A stretch of DNA of 17,754 nucleotides from Oscillibacter sp. (GTDB taxonomy: Bacteria > Bacillota > Clostridia > Oscillospirales > Oscillospiraceae). The translations under genes were made by a program, and so were the position numbers. The notes under the pieces were generated by a model. The model was given only the letters and a program-made list of their open reading frames with translations, was not told the origin of the DNA and did no database searches. The stretch spans positions 1 to 17,754 of the forward strand of contig JAKSQE010000008.1 in the NCBI GenBank assembly GCA_024404295.1, given 5' to 3'. Below, piece after piece: positions 6,830 through 13,388 of the stretch. Numbering within the stretch: position 1 is the first letter of the stretch; every line of letters starts with the position of its first letter.

Positions 6830-7570
6830 ATGCCCATTATTTATTTAAGCCCATCCACGCAGGATTGGAATCCATATGTGACCGGAAGTGGCAGTGAAGA
6901 ATATTGGATGAATCGAATTGCCGATGCCATGATTCCGTATCTGAATTCTAACGGGATTCAATATAATCGCAATTCACCGGATATGACAGCAGGCTCATCC
7001 ATTCGCCAGGCAAACGCCGGATATTATGATTTTTATCTGGCACTGCACTCCAATGCATCCGGGCAGGGGGAGCCCCGCCCCACCCGAGGTATTATCGCCT
7101 TCTACTATCCCGGCAGTGCACAGGGGCAGCGGGGCGCAGCACTGATCGCAGATGAACTGCGACAGATCTATCCGTTGCCAAACCTTGTAACAACACAAGC
7201 AACAACGACGCTGGGAGAGGTGCGGCAACCTCGTTTTCCGTCCGTTTTGGTGGAGATCGGCTACCATGACAATTATGCGGATGCGGAGTGGATCGAAAGC
7301 CATGTGGATGCCATCGCGGCACAGTTAGTGCGGGCATTAACGGAATTTTTCGGATTACCTTTTATTTATCCAATGAATCCAGTGACGGGTACCGTGCGGC
7401 TGAGTTACGGCACATTGAATCTGCGGTCTACTCCAAATTCCTCCGGAACAATCTTGACAAATATTCCAAACGGCGCAACGGTCACGGTTTACGGGGAGTG
7501 GCAGGGCTGGTATGTGGTGCGCTACCAGAACTATGTGGGCTATGCGGCTGCGGCATTCATTGATACCTGA
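6830..7570 (+). CDS. N-acetylmuramoyl-L-alanine amidase (Amidase_3 type) with C-terminal SH3b domain
   Basis: A 246-residue predicted peptidoglycan hydrolase that would cut the bond between N-acetylmuramic acid and L-alanine. The catalytic domain (1-178) starts IIYLSPSTQDWNP; the loop that carries the first zinc His in classical Amidase_3 enzymes (PGHGG) here reads SPSTQ (Gln11), as in a subfamily found in clostridial and phage lysins. Other ligands are recognisable: Glu23/24 in SEEYWMN, His73 in ALHSNA, and catalytic Glu142 in VLVEIGYHDN. An SH3b cell-wall binding domain spans about 186-245 (GTLNLRSTPNSSGTILTNIPNG). There is no signal peptide or membrane anchor, so export would need lysis, a holin or a non-classical route. 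ATG 6830 has GGAGG 8 nt upstream. Divergent from rlmI; no strong terminator follows. Confidence 0.88.
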   Translation: MPIIYLSPSTQDWNPYVTGSGSEEYWMNRIADAMIPYLNSNGIQYNRNSPDMTAGSSIRQANAGYYDFYLALHSNASGQGEPRPTRGIIAFYYPGSAQGQRGAALIADELRQIYPLPNLVTTQATTTLGEVRQPRFPSVLVEIGYHDNYADAEWIESHVDAIAAQLVRALTEFFGLPFIYPMNPVTGTVRLSYGTLNLRSTPNSSGTILTNIPNGATVTVYGEWQGWYVVRYQNYVGYAAAAFIDT

Positions 7571-7817
7571 AATTCAGATGAGGAACGGCAGCCGCATTTC
7601 TTGACAGGTAAAATGCCTTTACGTGAAAATAACCTTTATGTTGTGATATTTGCAAAAAATAAGGACAATATTTAGGGGATTTAACTTGACAGTTGACAAA
7701 TAAATGATTAGACTATAGGAGGAACATTATTGACTGATAATAGGGGTTATCAGACGATTATTTTCTTCGGTGTAGTGTGTTTGACACCGACCCATATAAA
7801 CAAAACAGGAGGAACTT
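7571..7817 (+). promoter_or_regulatory. rny upstream region: promoter and structured leader
   Basis: This 247-bp region holds no convincing gene. TTGACA occurs at 7601, 7686, 7693 and 7781. The best promoter is TTGACA at 7686-7691, 17 nt, then TAGACT at 7709-7714 (4 of 6), starting transcription near 7721. The roughly 97-nt leader has two perfect 7-bp hairpins: 7734-7740 with 7747-7753 (CTGATAA / TTATCAG) and 7767-7773 with 7784-7790 (TCGGTGT / ACACCGA). AGGAGG occurs at 7717-7722 and again before the rny ATG. Only a weak hairpin (GCATTT / AAATGC, near 7594-7615) could end the amidase transcript. Confidence 0.5.
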
Positions 7818-9362
7818 ATGACCCAATACATCATTTTCGCTGTGGTAGCGGTTGTGGTGGCGGTTGTCAGTTTCTTTCTCGGAAAGAAAAAGCAGGAGAG
7901 TGACTACGAAAAGGACATCTCCGGCGCACGCGAAAAGGCAAAGGATATTTTAAACGAAGCCATCAGAAGCGCGGAAACCAAGAAAAAAGAAGCTTTGCTG
8001 GAGGCTAAGGAAGAGATCCTGCGAAATCGCAGTGAATACGAGAAGGAAGAAAAGACTCGCCGGGCTGATCTGCAGCGCCAGGAAAACAGATTACAGCAGA
8101 AAGAAGAGAATCTGGACCGTAAAATCGAGGCCATGGAGAAGAAAGAAGAATCTCTGGCTCAGAAGCATGCGGCTCTGGAGAAGGAAACCGAGGAGATCAA
8201 GCTGATCAAGCAGAGCCAGACGGCTATGCTGGAGAAGATCTCCGGCTTTACTGCGGATGAGGCAAAAGCGTACCTCATCCAGCAGGTGGAAACAGAAGTG
8301 ACCCATGAGACTGCCCTCAAGATCAAAGAGGTGGAGTCTCGCATGAAGGAAGAGTGTGAGACGCGTGCCCGTGAAGTGGTGGCACAGGCCATCCAGCGTT
8401 GTGCAGCCGATCAGGTGGCCGAGATGACCGTCAGCGTGGTTCCCCTGCCCAATGACGAGATGAAGGGCCGTATTATTGGCCGTGAGGGACGTAATATTCG
8501 TACCATCGAGACGCTGACCGGTGTGGATCTGATCATCGATGATACCCCCGAGGCAATTACGGTATCCTGCTTTGAGCCGGTTCGCCGTGAAATCGCCCGT
8601 CTGGCTCTGGAAAAGCTGATTGCCGACGGCCGTATCCACCCCACTCACATTGAGGAGATGGTGGAAAAGGCTCGCCGTGAGGTAGAGACTGTGATTAAGG
8701 CTGAGGGCGAGCGAGTCGTCTTTGAGACCGGCGTCCGTGGCCTGCATCCCGAACTGGTGAAGATTCTGGGTCGCCTGCATTACCGTACCAGCTATGGCCA
8801 GAATGTTTTGCAGCACTCTGTGGAGGTCGCTCATATCGCCGGCATGATGGCTGCCGAGTTGGGCGCTGATGTGCAGGCTGCCAAGCGCGCAGGTCTGCTG
8901 CACGATCTGGGTAAGGCTTTGGACCACGAGATGGAAGGCACCCATGTGGCTCTGGGTGTGGAGTTTGCCCGGAAATACAAGGAGAAGGACGACATCATCC
9001 ATGCCATCGAGGCCCATCACAACGATGTGGAGCCTCGTACGATTGTGGCCTGTCTGGTGCAGGCAGCAGATGCGATTTCCGCTGCTCGTCCCGGTGCCCG
9101 TCGTGAGAATCTGGAGAACTACATCAAGCGTCTGGAGCAGTTGGAGACGATTACCAGCTCTCATCCCGGTGTGGATAAGGCATTTGCCATCCAGGCCGGC
9201 CGTGAGGTCCGCGTGATGGTGAAGCCCGAACAGGTCAGCGAGGATGAAATGGTGATTCTGGCTCGCAACATCGCCAAGCAGATCGAGGAAGAGATGGAGT
9301 ATCCCGGACAGATCAAGGTGCATCTGATTCGTGAGACCAAGTACGTGGAGTACGCAAAATAA
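7818..9362 (+). CDS. rny: Ribonuclease Y
   Basis: A 514-residue membrane-anchored endoribonuclease that starts mRNA decay in many Firmicutes and is a partner in the degradosome-like network. Domain order is complete: an N-terminal membrane helix (about 3-22), a long charged coiled coil (about 25-190), a KH RNA-binding domain with the GREG loop at 221-224 (GRIIGREGRNIRTIE), and an HD metal-dependent hydrolase domain with LQHSVEVAHIAG, the catalytic His362-Asp363 (LLHDLGKA) and EAHHNDVEP. Length is close to B. subtilis RNase Y (520). ATG 7818 has AGGAGG 7 nt upstream. It stands alone: its own promoter and leader lie upstream and a strong terminator follows at 9386. Confidence 0.98.
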   Translation: MTQYIIFAVVAVVVAVVSFFLGKKKQESDYEKDISGAREKAKDILNEAIRSAETKKKEALLEAKEEILRNRSEYEKEEKTRRADLQRQENRLQQKEENLDRKIEAMEKKEESLAQKHAALEKETEEIKLIKQSQTAMLEKISGFTADEAKAYLIQQVETEVTHETALKIKEVESRMKEECETRAREVVAQAIQRCAADQVAEMTVSVVPLPNDEMKGRIIGREGRNIRTIETLTGVDLIIDDTPEAITVSCFEPVRREIARLALEKLIADGRIHPTHIEEMVEKARREVETVIKAEGERVVFETGVRGLHPELVKILGRLHYRTSYGQNVLQHSVEVAHIAGMMAAELGADVQAAKRAGLLHDLGKALDHEMEGTHVALGVEFARKYKEKDDIIHAIEAHHNDVEPRTIVACLVQAADAISAARPGARRENLENYIKRLEQLETITSSHPGVDKAFAIQAGREVRVMVKPEQVSEDEMVILARNIAKQIEEEMEYPGQIKVHLIRETKYVEYAK

Positions 9363-9385
9363 GATATAAGATAGTAGAAAAAAAC

Positions 9386-9416
9386 GCCTTCGGAATTTCC
9401 GAAGGCGATTTTTTTG
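9386..9416 (+). terminator. Bidirectional terminator between rny and the alcohol dehydrogenase gene
   Basis: Bases 9386-9395 and 9399-9408 pair perfectly (CGCCTTCGGA / TCCGAAGGCG), with T7 on the plus side (9410-9416) and an A tract at 9379-9385 that gives T residues on the minus strand. It can end both rny and the convergent minus-strand operon. Confidence 0.92.
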
Positions 9417-9432
9417 CGGATTTGGAGGGAAA

Positions 9433-10605
9433 TTACTGGCACAGGTGCAAAATTTCTCGCATTTCTGCTTCGTGGATAGGCACAAATCCACCGAAGGGGA
9501 AACCCTTTTCCTGGCGGTGGGCAATGATCGCCTCGGTGTCCTCAGCTTTGCCTCCGACTTCTGCGAGAGTTTGCGGCATGTTTAATTGCCGACAGAAAGA
9601 ACGCAGAGCAGCAATGCCGGCTTTTGCGGTATTTGCGGGGTTGGCATAGTCCATCTCGCAGCCGAACACATTGACGGCAAAGCGGGCGAACCGCATGGTG
9701 TCGTGGGACATGACGAATTCCATCCATGCCGGCATTACCACAGCGAGACCTGCACCGTGGGCACAGTCGTAGAATGCGGATAGTTCATGCTCGATTTGAT
9801 GGCTGGACCAATCCTGCTGCCGGCCGACGCCGCAGGAGTTATTGTGGGCCAACATACCTGCCCACATCAAATCTGCGTGGGCGGCATAATCGTCGGGATC
9901 AGCATAGGCTTTGGGGGCGGCATCGATGATGGTTTTCATCAATGCTTCGCAGAGCCGGTCGGTCAGTGCCACATCGGGGGTATTACTGAAATACCGCTCA
10001 CAGATGTGGGCAAACATATCTACTGCGCCGCAAGCGATTTGATAGGGCGGCAGAGAGCAGGTAAAGCGAGGATCCATGACAGCAAACTTGGGGCGGATCA
10101 CGTCGGTTTTGGGAGAACCCCACTTCAGCATGCCGTTCTCCTGCGTGATCACGCAGCTGTCGCTGCCCTCGCTGCCGGCAGCGGAAATGGTCAAGACAAC
10201 ACCTACGGGCAGTGTCTTGGTGATCGGCAGCTTGCCACGGAAGAAGTCCCAAAAGTCACCGTCATAGGGGGAGCCGAAGCCGATGGCCTTGGCAGTGTCG
10301 ATGACGCTGCCGCCACCCACTGCCAAAATGAAGTCAATGCCCTCTTTTTTGACGAGTTCAATGCCCTCATAGGCTTGGCCGCTGCGGGGAGTTGCCTGTA
10401 CGCCGCTTAGTTCCAGCCAGGAGATGCCTTCGGCCTGCAAAGCTTTTGTTACTGCGTCATAAGCGCCATTGCGTTTGACACTGCCGCCGCCATACACCAG
10501 CAAAGCCTTTGTACCGCCGAATTGACGGATCAGAGATCCGGTCTCTTGTGCCTGCCCTTCCCCGAAAACAAACTTGGTAGGGGAGTAAAATACAAAGTTA
10601 TCCAT
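9433..10605 (-). CDS. Iron-containing alcohol dehydrogenase, YqhD/BDH group
   Basis: A 390-residue NAD(P)H-dependent group III alcohol dehydrogenase that interconverts aldehydes and alcohols in the cytoplasm. The nucleotide loop is VGGGSVIDTAKA (96-107). The metal ligands align exactly with those of E. coli YqhD plus two positions: Asp196 and His200 (DMFAHICERYF), His269 (SSHQIEHEL) and His283 (CAHGAGLAVV). The opening MDNFVFYSPTKFVFG matches the butanol dehydrogenase-like subgroup. I chose ATG 10605; an in-frame GTG at 10617 is possible, but family members start at MDNF. A clear Shine-Dalgarno is missing; only GTGGG precedes the ATG. It is the last gene of a three-gene minus-strand operon, ended by the hairpin at 9386. 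Aldehyde detoxification or fermentation are the usual roles; the substrate here is unknown. Confidence 0.95.
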   Translation of the reverse strand: MDNFVFYSPTKFVFGEGQAQETGSLIRQFGGTKALLVYGGGSVKRNGAYDAVTKALQAEGISWLELSGVQATPRSGQAYEGIELVKKEGIDFILAVGGGSVIDTAKAIGFGSPYDGDFWDFFRGKLPITKTLPVGVVLTISAAGSEGSDSCVITQENGMLKWGSPKTDVIRPKFAVMDPRFTCSLPPYQIACGAVDMFAHICERYFSNTPDVALTDRLCEALMKTIIDAAPKAYADPDDYAAHADLMWAGMLAHNNSCGVGRQQDWSSHQIEHELSAFYDCAHGAGLAVVMPAWMEFVMSHDTMRFARFAVNVFGCEMDYANPANTAKAGIAALRSFCRQLNMPQTLAEVGGKAEDTEAIIAHRQEKGFPFGGFVPIHEAEMREILHLCQ

Positions 10606-10654
10606 TTCATTTCCCACTTTCTTCGATGTTGTTACTTAGATGGATGCAGATGAA

Positions 10655-11626
10655 TCAATAACCACGCTTGCGATCCACATAATGGGCAAGAGGTCTGCCT
10701 GCCGCATAGTTGGCAATATCTTCGCAGAACATATTCAGGTTGGTCTCGCAGGTATAACCCAAAGTCAGATTGCCGGAGGTATGAGGAGTCAGCACCAAAT
10801 TTTTGGCATTCCATAGAGGGTCATCTTTGGGCAGCGGCTCCGGCATCATCACGTCCAATGCGGCACCGGCAATACGCTCTGCATTCAGTGCTTCAACCAA
10901 GGCGGGCTGGTCGACAGCAGTGCCACGGCCCACGTTGATGACATAGGCGTTTTGCGGCAGAAGCGCAATACGCTCCCGGCTGAGAATACCGATCGTCTCC
11001 GGTGTGCTGGGGAGTGCCATGACCAAAACTTCTGTCTTGGGTAGAATGTCGTTCAATTCGCTGATCGGATAGACCTCATCAAATCCCTCCACGGGCTTGC
11101 CACTGCGGCTGAGTCCGATAATACGGGCAGCACCCATGCTTCGCATGCGCTGAGCCACGTGTTTGCCGATGTTACCGGTGCCTAAAATCGTCACTTCGCA
11201 GTCGCGGATGGAACGAACTGTCACGGGAGCGGGCCATTCATGGTTCCGCAGCGGTTCCGCAAACTCCGGCCAACGACGCATCAGCATCAAGGTGACCATG
11301 ACTACATGCTCGGCAATGGTAGCACCGAAAGCATTGGAATTGGACAGCAGACAGTCCGGGTTGGCAAAAATGCCGTCATCTTTGCAGTAAACATCCACTC
11401 CGGCAGAGGCGGCACAGTACCACTTGAGGGTGGCAGGTGCAGCACGCAGCAGCTTGGGAGACATGGCATACAGTACCTCGCAGTGCTGCAAACATTCTAC
11501 TGCCTCGTCAAACTGATCACAGGTGAAAAAATAGGGCGTCATGCCCGCAGCTGCGGCGGCAGAGCGAATTTTGTCCTTGTAGGCATCGGTCAGAAAATCC
11601 TGAAAAACGCAAATATCACGACTCAT
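10655..11626 (-). CDS. D-isomer-specific 2-hydroxyacid dehydrogenase
   Basis: A 323-residue NAD(P)-dependent dehydrogenase that interconverts 2-oxoacids and D-2-hydroxyacids. The Rossmann motif is GTGNIG (149-154). The catalytic residues are Arg234 in INVGRGTAVD, Glu263 in MPEPLP and His282 in TPHTSGN. SNSNAFGATIAEHVV (95-109) is the typical hinge region. Such sequences cover glyoxylate/hydroxypyruvate reductases, phosphoglycerate dehydrogenase relatives and D-lactate dehydrogenases; none can be chosen from sequence alone, and there is no ACT domain as in many SerA proteins. ATG 11626 follows GGAGG at 9-10 nt, so the longer Arg-rich frame upstream (inside the flavoprotein gene) is not used. 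It starts 14 nt after the flavoprotein stop and precedes the alcohol dehydrogenase by about 50 nt. Confidence 0.93.
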   Translation of the reverse strand: MSRDICVFQDFLTDAYKDKIRSAAAAAGMTPYFFTCDQFDEAVECLQHCEVLYAMSPKLLRAAPATLKWYCAASAGVDVYCKDDGIFANPDCLLSNSNAFGATIAEHVVMVTLMLMRRWPEFAEPLRNHEWPAPVTVRSIRDCEVTILGTGNIGKHVAQRMRSMGAARIIGLSRSGKPVEGFDEVYPISELNDILPKTEVLVMALPSTPETIGILSRERIALLPQNAYVINVGRGTAVDQPALVEALNAERIAGAALDVMMPEPLPKDDPLWNAKNLVLTPHTSGNLTLGYTCETNLNMFCEDIANYAAGRPLAHYVDRKRGY

Positions 11627-11640
11627 ATGCAAAAACCTCC

Positions 11641-13221
11641 TCAAATTTGGTTGATCACTGCTTCGGCACAGCGCATACCGTCTGCGGCGGCGGAAAGAAT
11701 ACCTCCGGCGTAGCCGGCTCCCTCGCCGCAAGGGTAAATGCCATAAATACCGGATTGGCAGGTGGTGTCTCTGGGAATTCGGATGGGAGAAGAACTACGG
11801 CTTTCCACCGCGGTCATTACGGCATCCGGGTGGTCATATCCTTTCAGCTTGCGCCCCAAAATGGGCAGTGCCTCCGCAATGGACTCTGCCACAAAATCCG
11901 GCAGGCAGTCCCACAGATCGCACCATTTCACACCGGGACGGTAGCTGGGCATCACACGGCCGGGGCCTAAGGAAGGACGATGCGCAAGAAAATCCTCAAC
12001 CCGTTGAGCGGGAGCGGTATATCCACCGCCGCCTGCGGCATAAGCCGCCGCTTCCAGCTTCCGCTGGAAAGCAACTCCGGCTAAGGGAGAATCGTCTCCA
12101 AAGTCCTCCGGCGTCACATTAACCAACAGAGCGCCGTTGATGTTTTTCTGATCCCGGGCAAACTCACTCATGCCGTTGGTGACCACCTGATTGCTTTCAG
12201 AAGCGGCGGCAACGACCTGTCCGCCGGGACAGACGCAAAAAGAGAATACCCCACGACCGTTTTCCAGATGGCAGAAAAGTTTATAGGTAGAGGCAGGGAG
12301 ACCGGGATGCCCGGCATACTGCTTATATTGAGCGGCATCGCAGTCGGCCTGGCGCTGTTCGATCCGAACCCCCACGGCAAAGGGCTTGGCTTCCATGGGA
12401 ACACCGCGGCGATGCAGCATCTCAAAGGTATCTCTTGCGGAATGGCCGGGTGCCAGAATCAGATGTTGGCAAGGGAGAGAATAGGTCTTTTCTGAATCCG
12501 TGACTGTGATGGCGGTCAATGTGTTGTGCTCTGTTTGAATATCAGTCAGCTGGCTTTCAAAGCGAATCTCTGCGCCTAATGACAGCAATTCCTTCCGCAG
12601 GTTTTGCAGGGTAATGTGAAGATAATCCGTCCCCACATGTGGTTTTGCGTCATATAGGATGCACTCTGGCGCACCTGCAGCCACCAGTGATTCCAAAATG
12701 AAGCGGTGACGAAGGTCCTTTGTGCCGGTATTCAGCTTTCCGTCAGAAAATGCGCCGGCGCCACCCTCGCCGAATTGGACATTGGAGGTCAGGTCTAATT
12801 GGCCGGTAGACCAAAAACGCTCCACATCTTGTTGCCGCTGTTCTACACTGCGGCCACGCTCCAACAAAATGGGCTTCAGGCCGCAGCGTGCCAGGATCAG
12901 TGCCGCAAACAGACCGGCAGGACCGGCACCTACCACCACCGGAGGAACTTCCGGAAGGGAAGAGGGGGTGGGAAGGACATACGGCTCAGGGGGGCTATAA
13001 GGGCTGACGTGCCTGCTGCGGCAGCGGCGCAGGACCGTTTCCTCATTGTCTGCTTTGACGGCAACGGTGTAGACAAAGTGCACACCGTCTCTGGCATCGA
13101 TGCTGCGGCGGAGCAACTGCACTTCGTGAAGGTGCGTTACCCGCAAAATACGCATAACTTCAGCGTTTAACGCCTGTTCGGAAGCGCCGGGTGCAAGTTT
13201 TATGTTTTCAATCTTCAGCAC
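11641..13221 (-). CDS. FAD-dependent dehydrogenase, COG2509-type flavoprotein
   Basis: A 526-residue predicted flavoprotein of the uncharacterised 'FAD-dependent dehydrogenase' type common in Firmicutes. An N-terminal domain of about 90 residues with a ferredoxin-like feel precedes the dinucleotide-binding PPVVVGAGPAGLFAALILA (93-111) and its acidic strand end ILLERG (118-123). The subgroup signature QFGEGGAGAFSDGKLNTGTKD lies at 149-169, and the C-terminal FAD motif is GIYPCGEGAGYAGGILSAAADG (about 494-515). Its reaction is not known. The start is GTG at 13221 with GGAGG 10 nt upstream. It is the first gene of an operon with two dehydrogenases, which suggests it takes electrons to or from the same metabolite or handles a related substrate; this is inference. 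Divergent from htrA across 167 bp. Confidence 0.88.
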   Translation of the reverse strand: MLKIENIKLAPGASEQALNAEVMRILRVTHLHEVQLLRRSIDARDGVHFVYTVAVKADNEETVLRRCRSRHVSPYSPPEPYVLPTPSSLPEVPPVVVGAGPAGLFAALILARCGLKPILLERGRSVEQRQQDVERFWSTGQLDLTSNVQFGEGGAGAFSDGKLNTGTKDLRHRFILESLVAAGAPECILYDAKPHVGTDYLHITLQNLRKELLSLGAEIRFESQLTDIQTEHNTLTAITVTDSEKTYSLPCQHLILAPGHSARDTFEMLHRRGVPMEAKPFAVGVRIEQRQADCDAAQYKQYAGHPGLPASTYKLFCHLENGRGVFSFCVCPGGQVVAAASESNQVVTNGMSEFARDQKNINGALLVNVTPEDFGDDSPLAGVAFQRKLEAAAYAAGGGGYTAPAQRVEDFLAHRPSLGPGRVMPSYRPGVKWCDLWDCLPDFVAESIAEALPILGRKLKGYDHPDAVMTAVESRSSSPIRIPRDTTCQSGIYGIYPCGEGAGYAGGILSAAADGMRCAEAVINQI

Positions 13222-13290
13222 GGCTTTGCGGCCTCCATACTTGTAATTGCTTTTATCTTAGCATAGAATATGGGCATGGGAAATATTTTT

Positions 13291-13334
13291 TTCACAAACC
13301 ATTCATAAATGTTTCAAAAATCTTTCAGACATTT
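13291..13334 (+). promoter_or_regulatory. Four TTCA direct repeats in 11-bp register: putative operator upstream of htrA
   Basis: TTCA begins at 13291, 13302, 13313 and 13324, exactly 11 bp apart. The units share the consensus TTCAnAAAnnT, with the last unit (TTCAGACATTT) more diverged. Direct repeats with one-helical-turn spacing just upstream of, and overlapping, a weak -35 are the arrangement bound by OmpR/PhoB-family response regulators. B. subtilis htrA is controlled by CssR, a member of that family, so an analogous secretion-stress regulator is plausible. Confidence 0.5.
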
Positions 13335-13355
13335 TTAAGGATAAATGGGTACAAT
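13326..13355 (+). promoter_or_regulatory. Probable htrA promoter
   Basis: A good -10, TACAAT, at 13350-13355 lies 18 nt downstream of a poor -35, CAGACA (13326-13331). Transcription would start near 13362, giving a leader of about 27 nt that holds AAAGGAGG. The weak -35 embedded in the last TTCA repeat suggests an activator-dependent promoter. Confidence 0.5.
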
Positions 13356-13388
13356 ACAACCATGCAAGACCCAAAGGAGGTAGATCTC

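Noticed and set aside
7730..7903. A 57-codon frame starting at TTG, with AGGAGG 7 nt upstream, overlapping the start of rny.
   Set aside because: The likely rny promoter would start transcription near 7721, leaving the AGGAGG mostly outside the mRNA. The peptide has no recognisable features and most of its downstream half is an out-of-frame reading of rny.
8091..9524. A 477-codon open frame on the minus strand opposite rny.
   Set aside because: It is antisense to a complete, well-conserved RNase Y, has a His/Leu/Gln-biased composition without known motifs, and runs through the terminator at 9386-9416.
10605..10617. GTG at 10617 as the alcohol dehydrogenase start.
   Set aside because: It would add only four residues and the family begins at MDNF; ATG 10605 is preferred, although neither has a good ribosome binding site, so this is not firmly decided.
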